64,000 bases of DNA from Cinclus cinclus (Eukaryota; Chordata; Aves; Passeriformes; Cinclidae): the NCBI RefSeq assembly GCF_963662255.1, contig NC_085052.1, positions 17,583,151 to 17,647,150 on the forward strand, in the 5' to 3' direction. Below the pieces are notes generated by a model. It did no database searches and was not told where the DNA came from. It worked only from the letters and a program-made list of their open reading frames with translations. Position 1 is the first letter of the stretch, and the number at the start of each line of letters is the position of its first letter. This document shows, in pieces, positions 52,401 through 61,000 of this stretch. The position numbers were made by a program, and so were the translations under genes.

Positions 52401-55400
52401 TACTGTTGGCTCCCATGCACTGTTATTACACATCTTTTGCTGAAAACTGTATACCTTTCACATTTTTGAACCTCCTGTGTGTTTCCTCATATTTTCAATC
52501 AAATTATTACATACTAGAAATATGCATAAGGGAAATTATGCTACACATTTTATGGTGTGCTGTTGCTTGTAGCAGTAATTGAAGTACCTTTTCCACTTAT
52601 GAAAGTACTAATTTTATTTGGTTTTATTGCTTTTCTAGATGCAATTATTTATTTAGTGTGTTTTGGGTTTATTAAATTATGTTTACTATAGGAACATCAT
52701 AAAAATGTATGAAAGCAACACATCAGCCACTACTGCCCAATGACTTATTTTGGGGAATCTAGTGTTATTTTTCATATCCAAACATAATAGAATAAGGTAA
52801 GAATAAAGAGATAATCTACACTGGAAAACAATGCAATTTTGAGATAATATAATAAAACACCTGGACAATATGATTTCATAAATCTTACTTCTAAAATTTA
52901 CATGAGCTGGGCGTTAGGGTGGCTATTTTAGGACATGCAGCATTTTCTAAATGGAAACATAACAAGAAATATGATTAAACAATAAAGGGGAAAACATATA
53001 CAGATTTGGCTTGTCCTGAACAACTGGTTCCTACAGAGCAATGAAAATATTTCTACCTCAGCAGATGTACTGCATCAGACTTAGGATCAGACTTACTCTG
53101 GCAGGGACCAACAGCTTTGTTTCAAAAGTTTTATCAGATTAATTTTTAGGAAGCTTTTTACATGCAGTATATGCATTAAAGATCTGATGTGACAGTAAAG
53201 CTGGCAGCAAAATTCCCAATACCTTCAAACAGAGACTCAGTATACTGTCATACACTAAAATAAAATCTTCAGCATTTGTTGGTGTTACTGTGGTGTCCAC
53301 CCTCAGTGTAACTCCTGTATTTAGTATCAGTAACTGAATAGACAGAACATACCATTTGAAATCTCAAAAGAATATTTAACTTAACATAAAAGCAAAAAAA
53401 CAACTGAAGTACCTAGAAACTGAAGTTAATACTTCCAGGATAGAAAGAAAAGGACAATATAAATTTTTTTCAGGCATCACAGGAATTGACTAAGAGGTAT
53501 TTTTATGTTTTTAAGCCAAGGCCAGGATAGGAGAGATATCTTTCTAAACACTGTGGTTCAGTTCAGTCCTAATGCATTAACAAAGAAAATACTTGTTTGA
53601 TTTCTCTTACAGCCAAGGTCTGTCTGAGTCCACAGGAATTCCTTTTGTCATTACACCAGAAAATTGAGTGAAAGCAGGAAATTTTCTGTGTTGTCAACAG
53701 GCAGAGCATTTGATAGTGAATGAAGACCAGGAGTTGAGATCAAATAGGGCGGCACATGGAAGAGGGGAAGAAAGGGAGGGAGGGAGGGAAGATGGTGAGA
53801 ACAGTGGAATGAAAAGGTGCCAGACCTGCAGGCAGTGCCCTGCAAAGGTGCTCACATTGCACACATCAGCTAACTTCAGTGATATCACTTGCAGCAGCAG
53901 CTGCACACATTTTTGAGGATTTGATCTGCAGGGAAGAAATAAGATCCAATTAATGCTGGCAAAGTGTAAACATTTTTACCCAGATGGAAACAACCTGAAA
54001 TGCTGAATGTGAGAAACTGTCAAGGCAAAAGGAGAGGATTCCAGAGCAGTGCAAAGGACAGGAAGCAGAGGAGCACAGGGACTGGTTTCAGAGGGTATTA
54101 GATGCTTATCTTTTCAGGCAGAAGACAATACAGTAATTATTCAAACATATTTCAAGGAAACAGGAATTGTTTGTGTTAAATCTGAAATAAACTAGCAATA
54201 AATAAAATGTGAAACTTTTGGCCTTGGCAAATATTTAAAATTTCTTCCTAACATTTAAGGACTGTGTGGAAAATCTTGTTCTATGAACTTTGAGTCGGTT
54301 TTAAGTTTACAACTGCCAGAGCATTTCCTAGTCTGAGAGATGCAACCTTTTCATGGTTACTTCTTGTGACTGCAAAAATGTGCATGGCTGAAATGTTTTG
54401 GGTTTTTAATTGTCTTTTGCACTTCAACTTGAGGACACCAGTTATTCAGGTAGGACACAGTACTCAAGCAGATAAAGAACAAATTCTCCAGTTCTTCACT
54501 TGTATAGGGCTGTAGAACTTCACCCTTTTTCAGGGAGCACAGACCTCAATCTTCTACAGATGACCTGAAATCCATTTCAGGTGCTGTGGGTCTCACATAC
54601 AATTCCACAGCAACTCTTTTATTTGTTGCTGCATTTTCTGAGGCGAATTAGACATGAACAACCCAACTGTGAGCACATTGGAAGCAACACACAGGAGCAC
54701 GATACAAGATTTTCCTCCTCTAAGCCACCTGAGTCTGGGTAAAGCTGCCAGTATCACTAGGCAGCTGCTGCCACACACGAGAAATTTGTTCAGTGAATTT
54801 TATTGACCATCTCCCTTAGCTAAATTTTATAGTTTTCAAATTCAATCATTGCAATACAGCAGACAGTTTTGGTAGTATGGCCTTTGTTCTAAACTCTCAA
54901 CTCATCTGTATCTTGGCAAAAGTGGTGAAATTCCACTGGAGTGGCAGTAATTCTATCCAGTTTTTTCTGCCTTCTGCAAATTTTTAACTTTGTTTGGTTC
55001 TGTTAAGAAATATGCTAAGGCTCTGTGAGTGGCTGTGATTAGAGATGTAACTGGTCCAGGGTTTACAGCTGGAAAGCAAATCTGGCATGTATCTTTCAAA
55101 TTTGCGAAATGTGAATAAATAAACTTGGGAATTTCATATTAAGGAGACTGAATATTTTGCTAATATACATCTTTCAAATCTGTAATATTTGAATTGCCAA
55201 AATGTTCTGTGTTTGTGAAATTAGAAGGAAACCTGAAAATCTTACTTAGCTCTGTTTCCTATTTTGAATATTATTTTTACTTCATCTTTTATGAACTAGC
55301 TCTAATGCAGAGCAAAGTGATTAACAACATATTAGAATTAGAATGGGTAGGAGAAGAACTATACCCAGTGTTATAAAATATCTACATACAGTGGTAATGA

Positions 55401-55559
55401 CATTATAATGAATTTGTTGGTTCTGTTTTGCAGCCAAAAATCGCAGAGGAGAATTTAACATATGCTGAACTTGAACTGATGAAGCCAATTCAGGAAGCCA
55501 AAGGCATTTCCAGTATGACAGTGTACGCACAGATACTCTTTGAGGAGAACAAGCTGTAA
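25418..55559 (+). CDS. VSTM4: VSTM4, V-set and transmembrane domain containing 4 (whole coding span, 8 exons)
   Basis: Coding exons are 25418-25472, 31206-31604, 35317-35385, 36199-36306, 38814-38847, 43787-43899, 44700-44761 and 55434-55559: 966 nt, 321 residues plus stop, against about 320 in human. Domain order: signal peptide (1-18); V-set Ig domain (about 23-152) with Cys46 and Cys126, Trp62 and the DQGHYIC motif; short stalk; one membrane helix (about 177-201); basic then Lys-rich cytoplasmic tail; C-terminal LTYAEL and TVYAQI tyrosine motifs. Predicted N-glycosylation sites include N25, N41, N88 and N143. The protein follows human VSTM4 nearly end to end, including TAWSNG and the final ILFEENKL. 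VSTM4 is a type I membrane protein reported as a T-cell-inhibitory B7-like molecule and as precursor of the secreted peptide Lv. The start is the first ATG in the CpG island, followed directly by the signal peptide, with a purine at -3. Confidence 0.96.
25473..31205 (+). other. VSTM4 intron 1 (about 5.7 kb)
   Basis: It begins with GC-rich sequence and the 34-copy minisatellite, then turns AT-rich. No further exon is supported. It ends with ttctttcctttacag before the Ig exon. Open frames of 265-319 codons at its 5' end are products of the minisatellite only. Confidence 0.85.
25604..26147. repeat. 34-copy GC-rich 16-bp minisatellite
   Basis: Thirty-four uninterrupted 16-bp units, consensus (G/A)CCGGGGCAGTGCCGG. 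I read four variants: G (gccggggcagtgccgg), A (first base a), X (accgggggagctccgg, units 10, 15, 23 and 30) and Y (accggggcagctccgg, units 33-34). The order is GGAAGAAGGX GAAGX GAAGGAGX GGAGAGX GGYY. No unit is lost or gained by indel, so period and phase hold across 544 bp. The lack of stop codons in any frame reflects composition. Each G unit creates GGG-CC-GGGG on the + strand. Confidence 0.97.
31206..31604 (+). CDS. VSTM4: VSTM4 exon 2 (V-set immunoglobulin domain)
   Basis: This 399-nt exon (133 codons, phase 1 to 1) encodes residues 19-151, the entire Ig V-type domain. Landmarks: B-strand Cys46 in TLYCHIS, C-strand Trp62 in AVRWVF, F-strand Cys126 in DQGHYICKV, and the TAWSNGTAATE end. 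An extra Cys21 lies near the N-terminus, as in human VSTM4. Residues 55-103 (31313-31459) correspond to the secreted peptide Lv of mammals, preceded by the basic QKRK. Glycosylation sequons NVT, NAT, NYT and NGT are present. Acceptor cag at 31203-31205, donor gtgaga at 31605. The open frame upstream of 31206 is intron. Confidence 0.97.
31605..35316 (+). other. VSTM4 intron 2 (3.7 kb)
   Basis: Reading past the exon 2 donor gives only about nine extra codons and a stop at 31631-31633, so retention would yield a soluble Ig-only protein. An A/C-rich low-complexity stretch lies at about 34,098-34,170. The intron ends in a long T-run before ccag. No other feature was seen. Confidence 0.8.
34098..34170. 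repeat. A-rich (AAAAC)n low-complexity tract
   Basis: Poly-A runs interrupted by C or CCC (for example aaaaaacccaaaaaaac). Low-complexity intronic DNA. It might be a remnant of a retroposed poly-A tail, but no body of a retroposon is recognisable next to it. Confidence 0.8.
35317..35385 (+). CDS. VSTM4: VSTM4 exon 3 (juxtamembrane stalk)
   Basis: This 69-nt exon (23 codons, phase 1 to 1) encodes residues 152-174, starting VISSKSSDHPTF and ending EAWKFFE. It matches in length and position the human stalk (VIS...E.W.FFE as I recall it) between the Ig domain and the membrane helix. The acceptor follows a T-run of about 16; the donor is gtaaag at 35386. It is hydrophilic and Lys/Ser-rich, so an exposed linker and a possible site for ectodomain shedding. 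Confidence 0.94.
35386..36198 (+). other. VSTM4 intron 3 (813 nt)
   Basis: Contains the (AAAC)n tract near 35,775-35,860, preceded by a T-rich stretch that is partly complementary to it. An open frame across the tract is simple-sequence artefact. The acceptor ends gggtttcag. Confidence 0.85.
35775..35860. repeat. (AAAC)n microsatellite
   Basis: Runs of caaacaaacaaac with poly-A and CCC interruptions. The preceding 35,750-35,774 is T/G-rich (ttgtttgttttttcttttg), so the pair could fold into a loose hairpin in RNA. Simple sequence within intron 3. Confidence 0.9.
36199..36306 (+). CDS. VSTM4: VSTM4 exon 4 (transmembrane helix)
   Basis: This 108-nt exon (36 codons, phase 1 to 1) encodes residues 175-210. 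It contains a single hydrophobic helix from about YVYAVFVCSIG to LVILC, followed by the stop-transfer stretch NRRRST. The DLYVYAV start and the QS-hydrophobic-N-basic end are those of human VSTM4. The Arg-rich flank after the helix implies an extracellular N-terminus (type I topology), consistent with the signal peptide. Acceptor ttcag at 36194-36198, donor gtgagc at 36307. Confidence 0.96.
36307..38813 (+). other. VSTM4 intron 4 (2.5 kb)
   Basis: No exon, RNA gene or clear repeat was recognised. It ends in a strong pyrimidine tract (ttctttcttttttttc) before acag. Confidence 0.75.
38814..38847 (+). CDS. VSTM4: VSTM4 exon 5 (34-nt micro-exon, cytoplasmic)
   Basis: A 34-nt exon enters in phase 1 and leaves in phase 2, encoding residues 211-221 (VKHYLVKSPQN) plus two bases. 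It matches the human stretch that reads V-x-HYLVK-x-PQN. It is too short for automated ORF calling. Acceptor aacag at 38809-38813; donor gtagga at 38848, a little off consensus, so efficient inclusion may need enhancers. Skipping would shift the frame. Confidence 0.93.
38848..43786 (+). other. VSTM4 intron 5 (4.9 kb)
   Basis: Contains the MIR-like element at about 40,655-40,840. No other gene or RNA gene was recognised; the open frames of up to about 105 codons have no domain. It ends with a ttgcag acceptor. Confidence 0.75.
40655..40840 (+). repeat. MIR/CORE-SINE-like copy
   Basis: Successive blocks follow the MIR consensus in order: cctaagcatctta (early block), tttttacttttaattggaat (from ATTTTACAGATGGGGAAA), aaagcacaacgggctaagtg, atttgcccc, tggctgtggtagaa, and aaatccagatttcctgag. 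Divergence is high, as expected for an amniote-age insertion. It is in the sense direction of VSTM4. Identified by eye; limits are approximate. Confidence 0.68.
43787..43899 (+). CDS. VSTM4: VSTM4 exon 6 (cytoplasmic, Lys-rich)
   Basis: A 113-nt exon (phase 2 to 1) encodes residues 222-259: SSGETVTSVTSMSPLQP, then a highly charged KVKKKKEKEKLE block, then QPPAIPAK. The GETVTSVTS and PPA-x-PAK flanks match human VSTM4; the lysine block is more charged here than the corresponding human stretch as I recall it. The PPAIPAK sequence is proline-rich and could bind SH3 domains (inference). Acceptor ttgcag at 43781-43786, donor gtatga at 43900. Confidence 0.95.
43900..44699 (+). other. VSTM4 intron 6 (800 nt)
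   Basis: The 5' third is moderately GC-rich and the 3' part is very AT-rich, ending ttatttttgtag. The reading frame of exon 6 runs only to a stop at about 43,936. No other feature was seen. Confidence 0.85.
44700..44761 (+). CDS. VSTM4: VSTM4 exon 7 (cytoplasmic)
   Basis: A 62-nt exon (phase 1 to 0) encodes residues 260-280 (APIANNF then PKPKLLKPQRKLIL). It matches the human API...KPKLLKPQRK stretch. It is basic and proline-containing. Acceptor tgtag at 44695-44699, donor gtgagt at 44762. It is not reported as an ORF by length filters because it is short and lacks a Met. Confidence 0.95.
44762..55433 (+). other. VSTM4 intron 7 (10.7 kb)
   Basis: The largest intron. It contains a CR1 LINE 3' fragment near 50,967 and a 10-bp hairpin at 50,124-50,147. 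No nested gene was supported; the open frames are at most about 90 codons without domains. It ends ttctgttttgcag. Confidence 0.75.
50967..51050 (-). repeat. CR1 LINE 3' end fragment
   Basis: The run aatcatagaatggattta, then gtaccttaaagatcatcta, then gctccaaccccactaccatg is the classic reverse complement of the CR1 3' end (AATCATAGAATGG, ACCTTAAAGATCATCTAG, TTCCAACCCCCCTGCCATG). The element is therefore on the minus strand with its 3' terminus at the left. Only about 80 bp remain recognisable. CR1 is the dominant avian LINE, supporting a bird origin. Confidence 0.9.
55434..55559 (+). CDS. VSTM4: VSTM4 exon 8 (terminal coding exon, ITIM/ITSM-like tail)
   Basis: 126 coding nt: residues 281-321 and stop TAA at 55557-55559. 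The sequence begins PKIAEENLTYAELEL and ends TVYAQILFEENKL, matching human VSTM4. Two tyrosines sit in signalling-type contexts: L288-T-Y290-A-E-L293 fits an ITIM, and T309-V-Y311-A-Q-I314 fits an ITSM, 21 residues apart. These features suggest SH2-domain phosphatase or adaptor recruitment; this is inference, as the sequence shows only the motifs. Acceptor tttgcag at 55427-55433. Confidence 0.97.
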   Translation, partial: PKIAEENLTYAELELMKPIQEAKGISSMTVYAQILFEENKL

Positions 55560-56157
55560 TAGTTCATGCCTCTATAAATGTCCTTTGTCTGTGTTCTGTT
55601 TAATTCTTGCTGTGCTGTTTATTTATAAAAATCATACAAATGTCTTTATTTTTTTATTTCCAATCATGCACTTCTATTTTTCTATGAGACTTAAACACAA
55701 TGTAATTGAAAGTGATCATAGAAAAAGCAGCTGGTCAACAAGTAACATCCCAGAGATACCCTTTGTAGTGTTCTACACCCCTGTTTGGAATGGACTGGAG
55801 TTCCACCTGGGGCATTTTTAACACTAAACATTGTTCCTTCTTTAATGTCAGTGTGATGAGTCCAGCTGCAAACATCAGTATCTTAGCAAGGCTCAGGAGG
55901 ACTAACAGCAGGATCCATGCCCATCAACCTGCTGTTGAAAGAAAAGACCATTGACCAGGAAAATGGCCCATCAGGAAAATATTAACCCAGTAAAGCTGAG
56001 ACTTTTTTCTACAACCAAGGAAAAGCTAAAATTACTTTTTTTGCATTTTTCCCCTTCTCCAGAAATAGTTAAAAATGTCTGTACTCTGTATTTTCAAATT
56101 CCCTTTCTAAATGCCATTTTCTTAAAACACTTATGTTACTTTTAGTATGGTGTTTGA

Positions 56158-56163
56158 AATAAA
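56158..56163 (+). terminator. Proximal polyadenylation signal AATAAA of VSTM4
   Basis: Canonical hexamer about 600 bp after the stop codon. The following 40 bp are A-rich rather than GT-rich, so usage may be weak. Confidence 0.5.
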
Positions 56164-58005
56164 ATATTTCAAAATAATCTGAAAGAAACATTTATAGTTA
56201 AACCCCCATGATTTAAGGAAGAATATTCATAGTGTGGGAGCATCCCTCAGGATCTGATTTTTTAAAATTCTGATTTGGAATAGGAAAAACTGGATAGTGA
56301 ATAAAAAACAGAGAGCCAGGACACTGCTTTTGGTCTTGGTTTAGTTTGGTGTTTCCAAACCTGAAAAAGTTTCCTCCTGTAGCCTGCACTAATGAGCTGC
56401 TGATCTAGAGGGAAAAAAAATTACGCAGCTTCTCCTTCAGTATGGAACAGACTCCATAAAGTCCTGCTGACTTTGGAGTTATTTCTTTGGAAAGATCAGG
56501 GCACAGGAGATAAGGAAATAAGCCTAATATGAGGACACAAAATCACATTCCTCTTTCTTTATCTCCTAATATTTGAGAAGACATTCTTCCTTTGCTTTGA
56601 TACACATTCATGGAAAATGAGCTATTCTGTGCCATGCCAGGCATTTCAGTCATGAAGAACACCTGGACTGATGTTTTCAAGCTCATGTACCGTCTAAATT
56701 TCCCCAAAGCTCAGGGAGAGTTTGACATCCAAAATCTCTCCTGTCCTGGGAAGCTTTAACCCTTGAGTAACTGTGCAGTTCATGGAGACATAAAAGCATG
56801 GGCTCTTCAGGTCACCATCAGGTCATAGAGAGATACTTGGCACGTGCCAGGTCTGTGACAGGCTGCTCATTTAGCAGTATTTAATGTGGATTTTGGAGTA
56901 GCACTCCTTGGGTTCTGGAGTCATAACTAAGATGGTCCATGTTGGTTCTTCCTTTACAAGTGACACCTTTTTTAGTGACAGAACAGCTTCTCACCAGGGC
57001 TCAGAGCACAATTGGGAATCATCACAGGAACACTCATGCCCTTGTTCTTGTTACTGCATGGAAGTGCAGGAGAGGAGGATGTGGGGACAATCAAGGATGG
57101 GGACATGCATCCAATGGCAACCATGTGATGGAGCACATCAATGCCTTTTGGAGGGGCTCTCCAGTACAAGCAAGTCTGTATAAACTGCTTTTTAACTTTT
57201 TTGAACAGTGGTAGAGATCAGGAAGCACACAACTTGTTACTGTCTGGCCAGTATCTATAAATATAAAATGCAGTTTTCTTCTTCCACGATGAAGATTTTA
57301 TCCATGATTGGATAAAAATCACTTCTATAAAAGGAATTTAAGAAAAGCTTACCAGCCTGATTGTTACGTACAGTACTAATTCCAATTCTATTCTTTCATC
57401 AAAACAGTTCTTTCCAAACTAAGGCCAGCTTTCATCAGTAGATTTGCTAGTAACTATTTGCATTTTTAATGTTTGCATTTGTGAGCTGCCAAAAAAGTTG
57501 TTTGTTTCCCTTTTGCATTATCCCAAGATTTAATCACCCACCAAAAGGGCATGGTATCTTTCCTTGTTCTCTGGTCTGGTGTTGGACTTCCAGTGACAAC
57601 AGCAATCAACTCATTGACCAAAAGCAAATTGGTGCTAATGGGTGATTCAACATTTAGGGATCAATTTTGGAACTGCCAGTTTAACTGACTATTCAGAGAG
57701 GACATCTGTAATGCAGACAGCTATTCAAAAGGCCTTAGAAAAATGAAGAATTTATTAGTTGCTACTTTGGAATTTAAAATCCTAACACATTAATGATTTC
57801 ACCACTTAGCTGTGAAAACTTTCAGGTTTAGTTACAAACATTTCTTTTGCATAGAACTGGCCATTGTGCTCATTGTTCAGAAGAATCCTCTCCTATATAT
57901 TAATGCCCAGCATGTTAATGAATACCATTCTTCATGTATTAATATACTATATATTCTTGTTTATGTTTGATATCTAATTCCCCAAAATAATAGTTAATTG
58001 AACTG

Positions 58006-58011
58006 AATAAA
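58006..58011 (+). terminator. Distal polyadenylation signal AATAAA of VSTM4
   Basis: Canonical hexamer followed by ttaccctttttt and then gacttgttgtcttagtctctg, a good T/GT-rich downstream element. This is the best candidate for the main 3' end by context. Confidence 0.6.
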
Positions 58012-58030
58012 TTACCCTTTTTTATATGAC

Positions 58031-61000
58031 TTGTTGTCTTAGTCTCTGTAGGATTTATTGCTTCCTAGAGAAGGATGTTTCTTCCTAGATTGAAGGACAT
58101 ATGTTTGTATCTTACACAACATTTGGGAAGTCACAGTATTTGGAACTGAATTCTTCATTCTGCAGAGAATTCCAGGCTTTTCAAATGTTTTCTATTTGGA
58201 ACTTACTTCAAATTGCAGCAGAATCCTGAAAGGCAGCAGACCAGCTGAGTGAGACAAGGCCGAAAATATTACTCAGGAGAATACCCATCTTCTCAAGCAG
58301 ACATTTCCTGTATTTTTCCTTATGCAATGTCCACCTAGATTTAACAATGTCAGATCATATCACTGGGGAAAGGAAAACATCATCCTGTAATTAATTGCAC
58401 ATCTGTAAGTGTCAAAGCAACCCACGGGAAGACTATAGAGAAGAAAATTTCATTGAGTATAATATGCTTTAGTGTGAGAAATGCAAAATAAACTGATTTT
58501 AAGAGTAATTGCAAGGCCAAATTAATCCCTGGCCTAACTCTCTCAGGCTTTAGCGGAACAGCAGCAGAGCTGAAGGTGGCCCACTGTTCTTTCATGGCAG
58601 GAATTCCCATGAAGACTCTTAGTACCTTATTAAGCAGCAGTTGGAGTCTGCTGAGTCACATTATTTTGGTTACTCCTTCTGTTGTCATTGGTAGAACACG
58701 GCTTTGTGCTGAAATCTTAACAAATACAGCTCTATTAGCCTCACACCATTTTAATATCAGATTGTTAAATGTTAATGTACTGCACCGTATAGCTTTAAAT
58801 AGAATTAGATATGTTTACAGCTTTGGTTAAATGCACCTTGTTCCTCCACATTAAATTTTATTACTGGAATCCTCCATCAGCAAATAGGAGTAAATCATAT
58901 TAGTGTTGCAGGCTGTGTGGGGGTTGAATCTGCAGCCCAAGGAAAAGGTATTTTATTACTCTTTATTACAACTTTCTAATTGGTAGGTGTGGTCAGCATG
59001 TCATTATCTCTGCAATTGCAAGAAAATTATTTGTTTTGGTATAACTGTAACGTAACTGTGGGATTCTCTTCATTAAAAAGTTCAATAAACCTGTGTCCTT
59101 AGCCGGGATTTGGCCACATTCTGCTGGCAAAGAAGGACTCAGACCAGAAAAGATTGCATTTAATGTTTAATATGTAGGTTAAATTCTGCTTTTGGAGGGC
59201 TTCTCACATCTCTGGTGAGTGACATCCAGCTGCAAAGACCATTTTTGGCTTCATTCTAACCTGCCAGGATAAAAGATGAAATTCCTAGATTTTACTGCAT
59301 AATAAGGGGTCATCTGAGTTTTTTGCACTGATGGAAATGTGCTCATTCCATGTGCTTTGTTCCACTGGCAGGTTTGATTCCATTTTACTACCTTGGTTGG
59401 GCAGATCAAAAGACTGCATATCAATGGAAGACTCCTGCATAGCAATAGGTATTTCAGGAATCCTCCCTGTCTTGGCACCTTGCTGTGTCTCTCTTGTTCC
59501 TTACCAGCATTGCTGGGTTGTTTCCAAACCCCCACAAAGGGCTTTTCAGTCTTCCACCACTATGGTCAGAAATATTCTGGCAGCCCTTTGAGAGCCTCCT
59601 GCTGAGACCTGCTCAGCTTATCATTTTAGTACATAACAGGGACAGTAACTGCAGCTGTATTTCCCTTCTGTGAGGGTCTGAGACCTGATCTGTGAGCATC
59701 TGCCCCTGCATCTCACACCAGGGAAATAGGAGGTCATGTCCACAGAGGCCCTAGGCAATCTCACTTGGGTTGTGGTCCTGGCTGGGGAAAAACTTAGAGG
59801 AAAGGGACTGGTTTGGTCAAACACAAGCTTTCCCTCATGGACTTAATTTGAGTTAAGCCTTGGTAAAATCCTGTCTATTTTTCCTGTAGCAATATTTTGC
59901 CATAAAGAAATGAATGAAACAGAAGAATGCTTTAGGGCTTTGTACATAGAGCTGTGACAAGACAAGATCACCTTCGGAGCTTTTGCCTTCCTGTTCCAGG
60001 CTGGCATCATCTTGGGCACAATTAACAGCAGGACATAACTACCCACACCCCACATCTTCCCTTGAGAAATTAGCCATTGATAGTTTTGGATTATCCTGAA
60101 GAATGTAGAGGCCTGCAGGAACTTCTCTGGCTGCTAAGACAAACTCTCTCCTGACATTGGGGAGGGTGGAGGAGCACAGCACAGAATAAAGACTTCACAT
60201 AAAATATAGAGGACAAAAAAAACCACATGGGGATAGACAACAGCTGTCACTTTCAAACAGTAACTGGATGGATGTTCTCTCCTTACCATGAAAGCAAATA
60301 AGAAGTCACTGAGTCCCACTCAGTGGTGCTGCACCATTTCCTCCACCTCTGATTCTGCCTGCTGCATGTGGGAACTAGAATGAAAACTGCTCAGTGCTGT
60401 CTGTGAAGGGATTTTTCAGGCAACCAGTTAAGAAGCTTTACACATCTCTTTGCCCTGAACTATTCCTGTGGGGCTGAAGCCAGAGAGTTAGGCCAGGGAT
60501 TAATTTGGCCTTGCAGTTCCTCTTAAAAGGAGCTAAATCCATTTATTCAGAATTTCTCACACTAAAGCATATTATACTTGGTGAAATTTTCCTCTTTGTA
60601 GTCTTTCAGTGGGTTGCTTTGATACTTATAGATGTGTAATTAATTACAAGATTATGTTTTTCTTTCTCTAACGATGTGATCTGACATTATTAAATCTAGG
60701 TCGACATTGCATAAGAAAAGAATCATGGCCTAAGTACTCAGGTCAGAGGAAGGTCAACAATTTTGCTATTCAGCTGTTACTTTCTACATGGCACCTCTTA
60801 ATCTTAAATGGTCCTGTTTTGCCAACTGTACTCTGCTCTCAGAGGAAAATATGCCCTTCAAATCCCTCTGGCAAACATAGCTGTGCTCACTTCTACCTCT
60901 ATTTTCCCTTGCTTGCTCTCAAAGAGCAACCAGAGGATAGAAGAGGAACTAACACAACAGCCAAAATTAGTGAATTGCCATGCACATGATTACAGCAAAT

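Larger units (their letters stand above)
55560..58030 (+). other. VSTM4: VSTM4 3' UTR (putative)
   Basis: AT-rich untranslated sequence after the stop. Two AATAAA signals are candidates: 56,158 (3' UTR about 0.6 kb) and 58,006 (about 2.45 kb). The second has the better downstream T/GT-rich element. Another AATAAA at 59,084 with a GT-rich follower could extend it further. Open frames in this stretch are not supported as genes. Confidence 0.6.
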
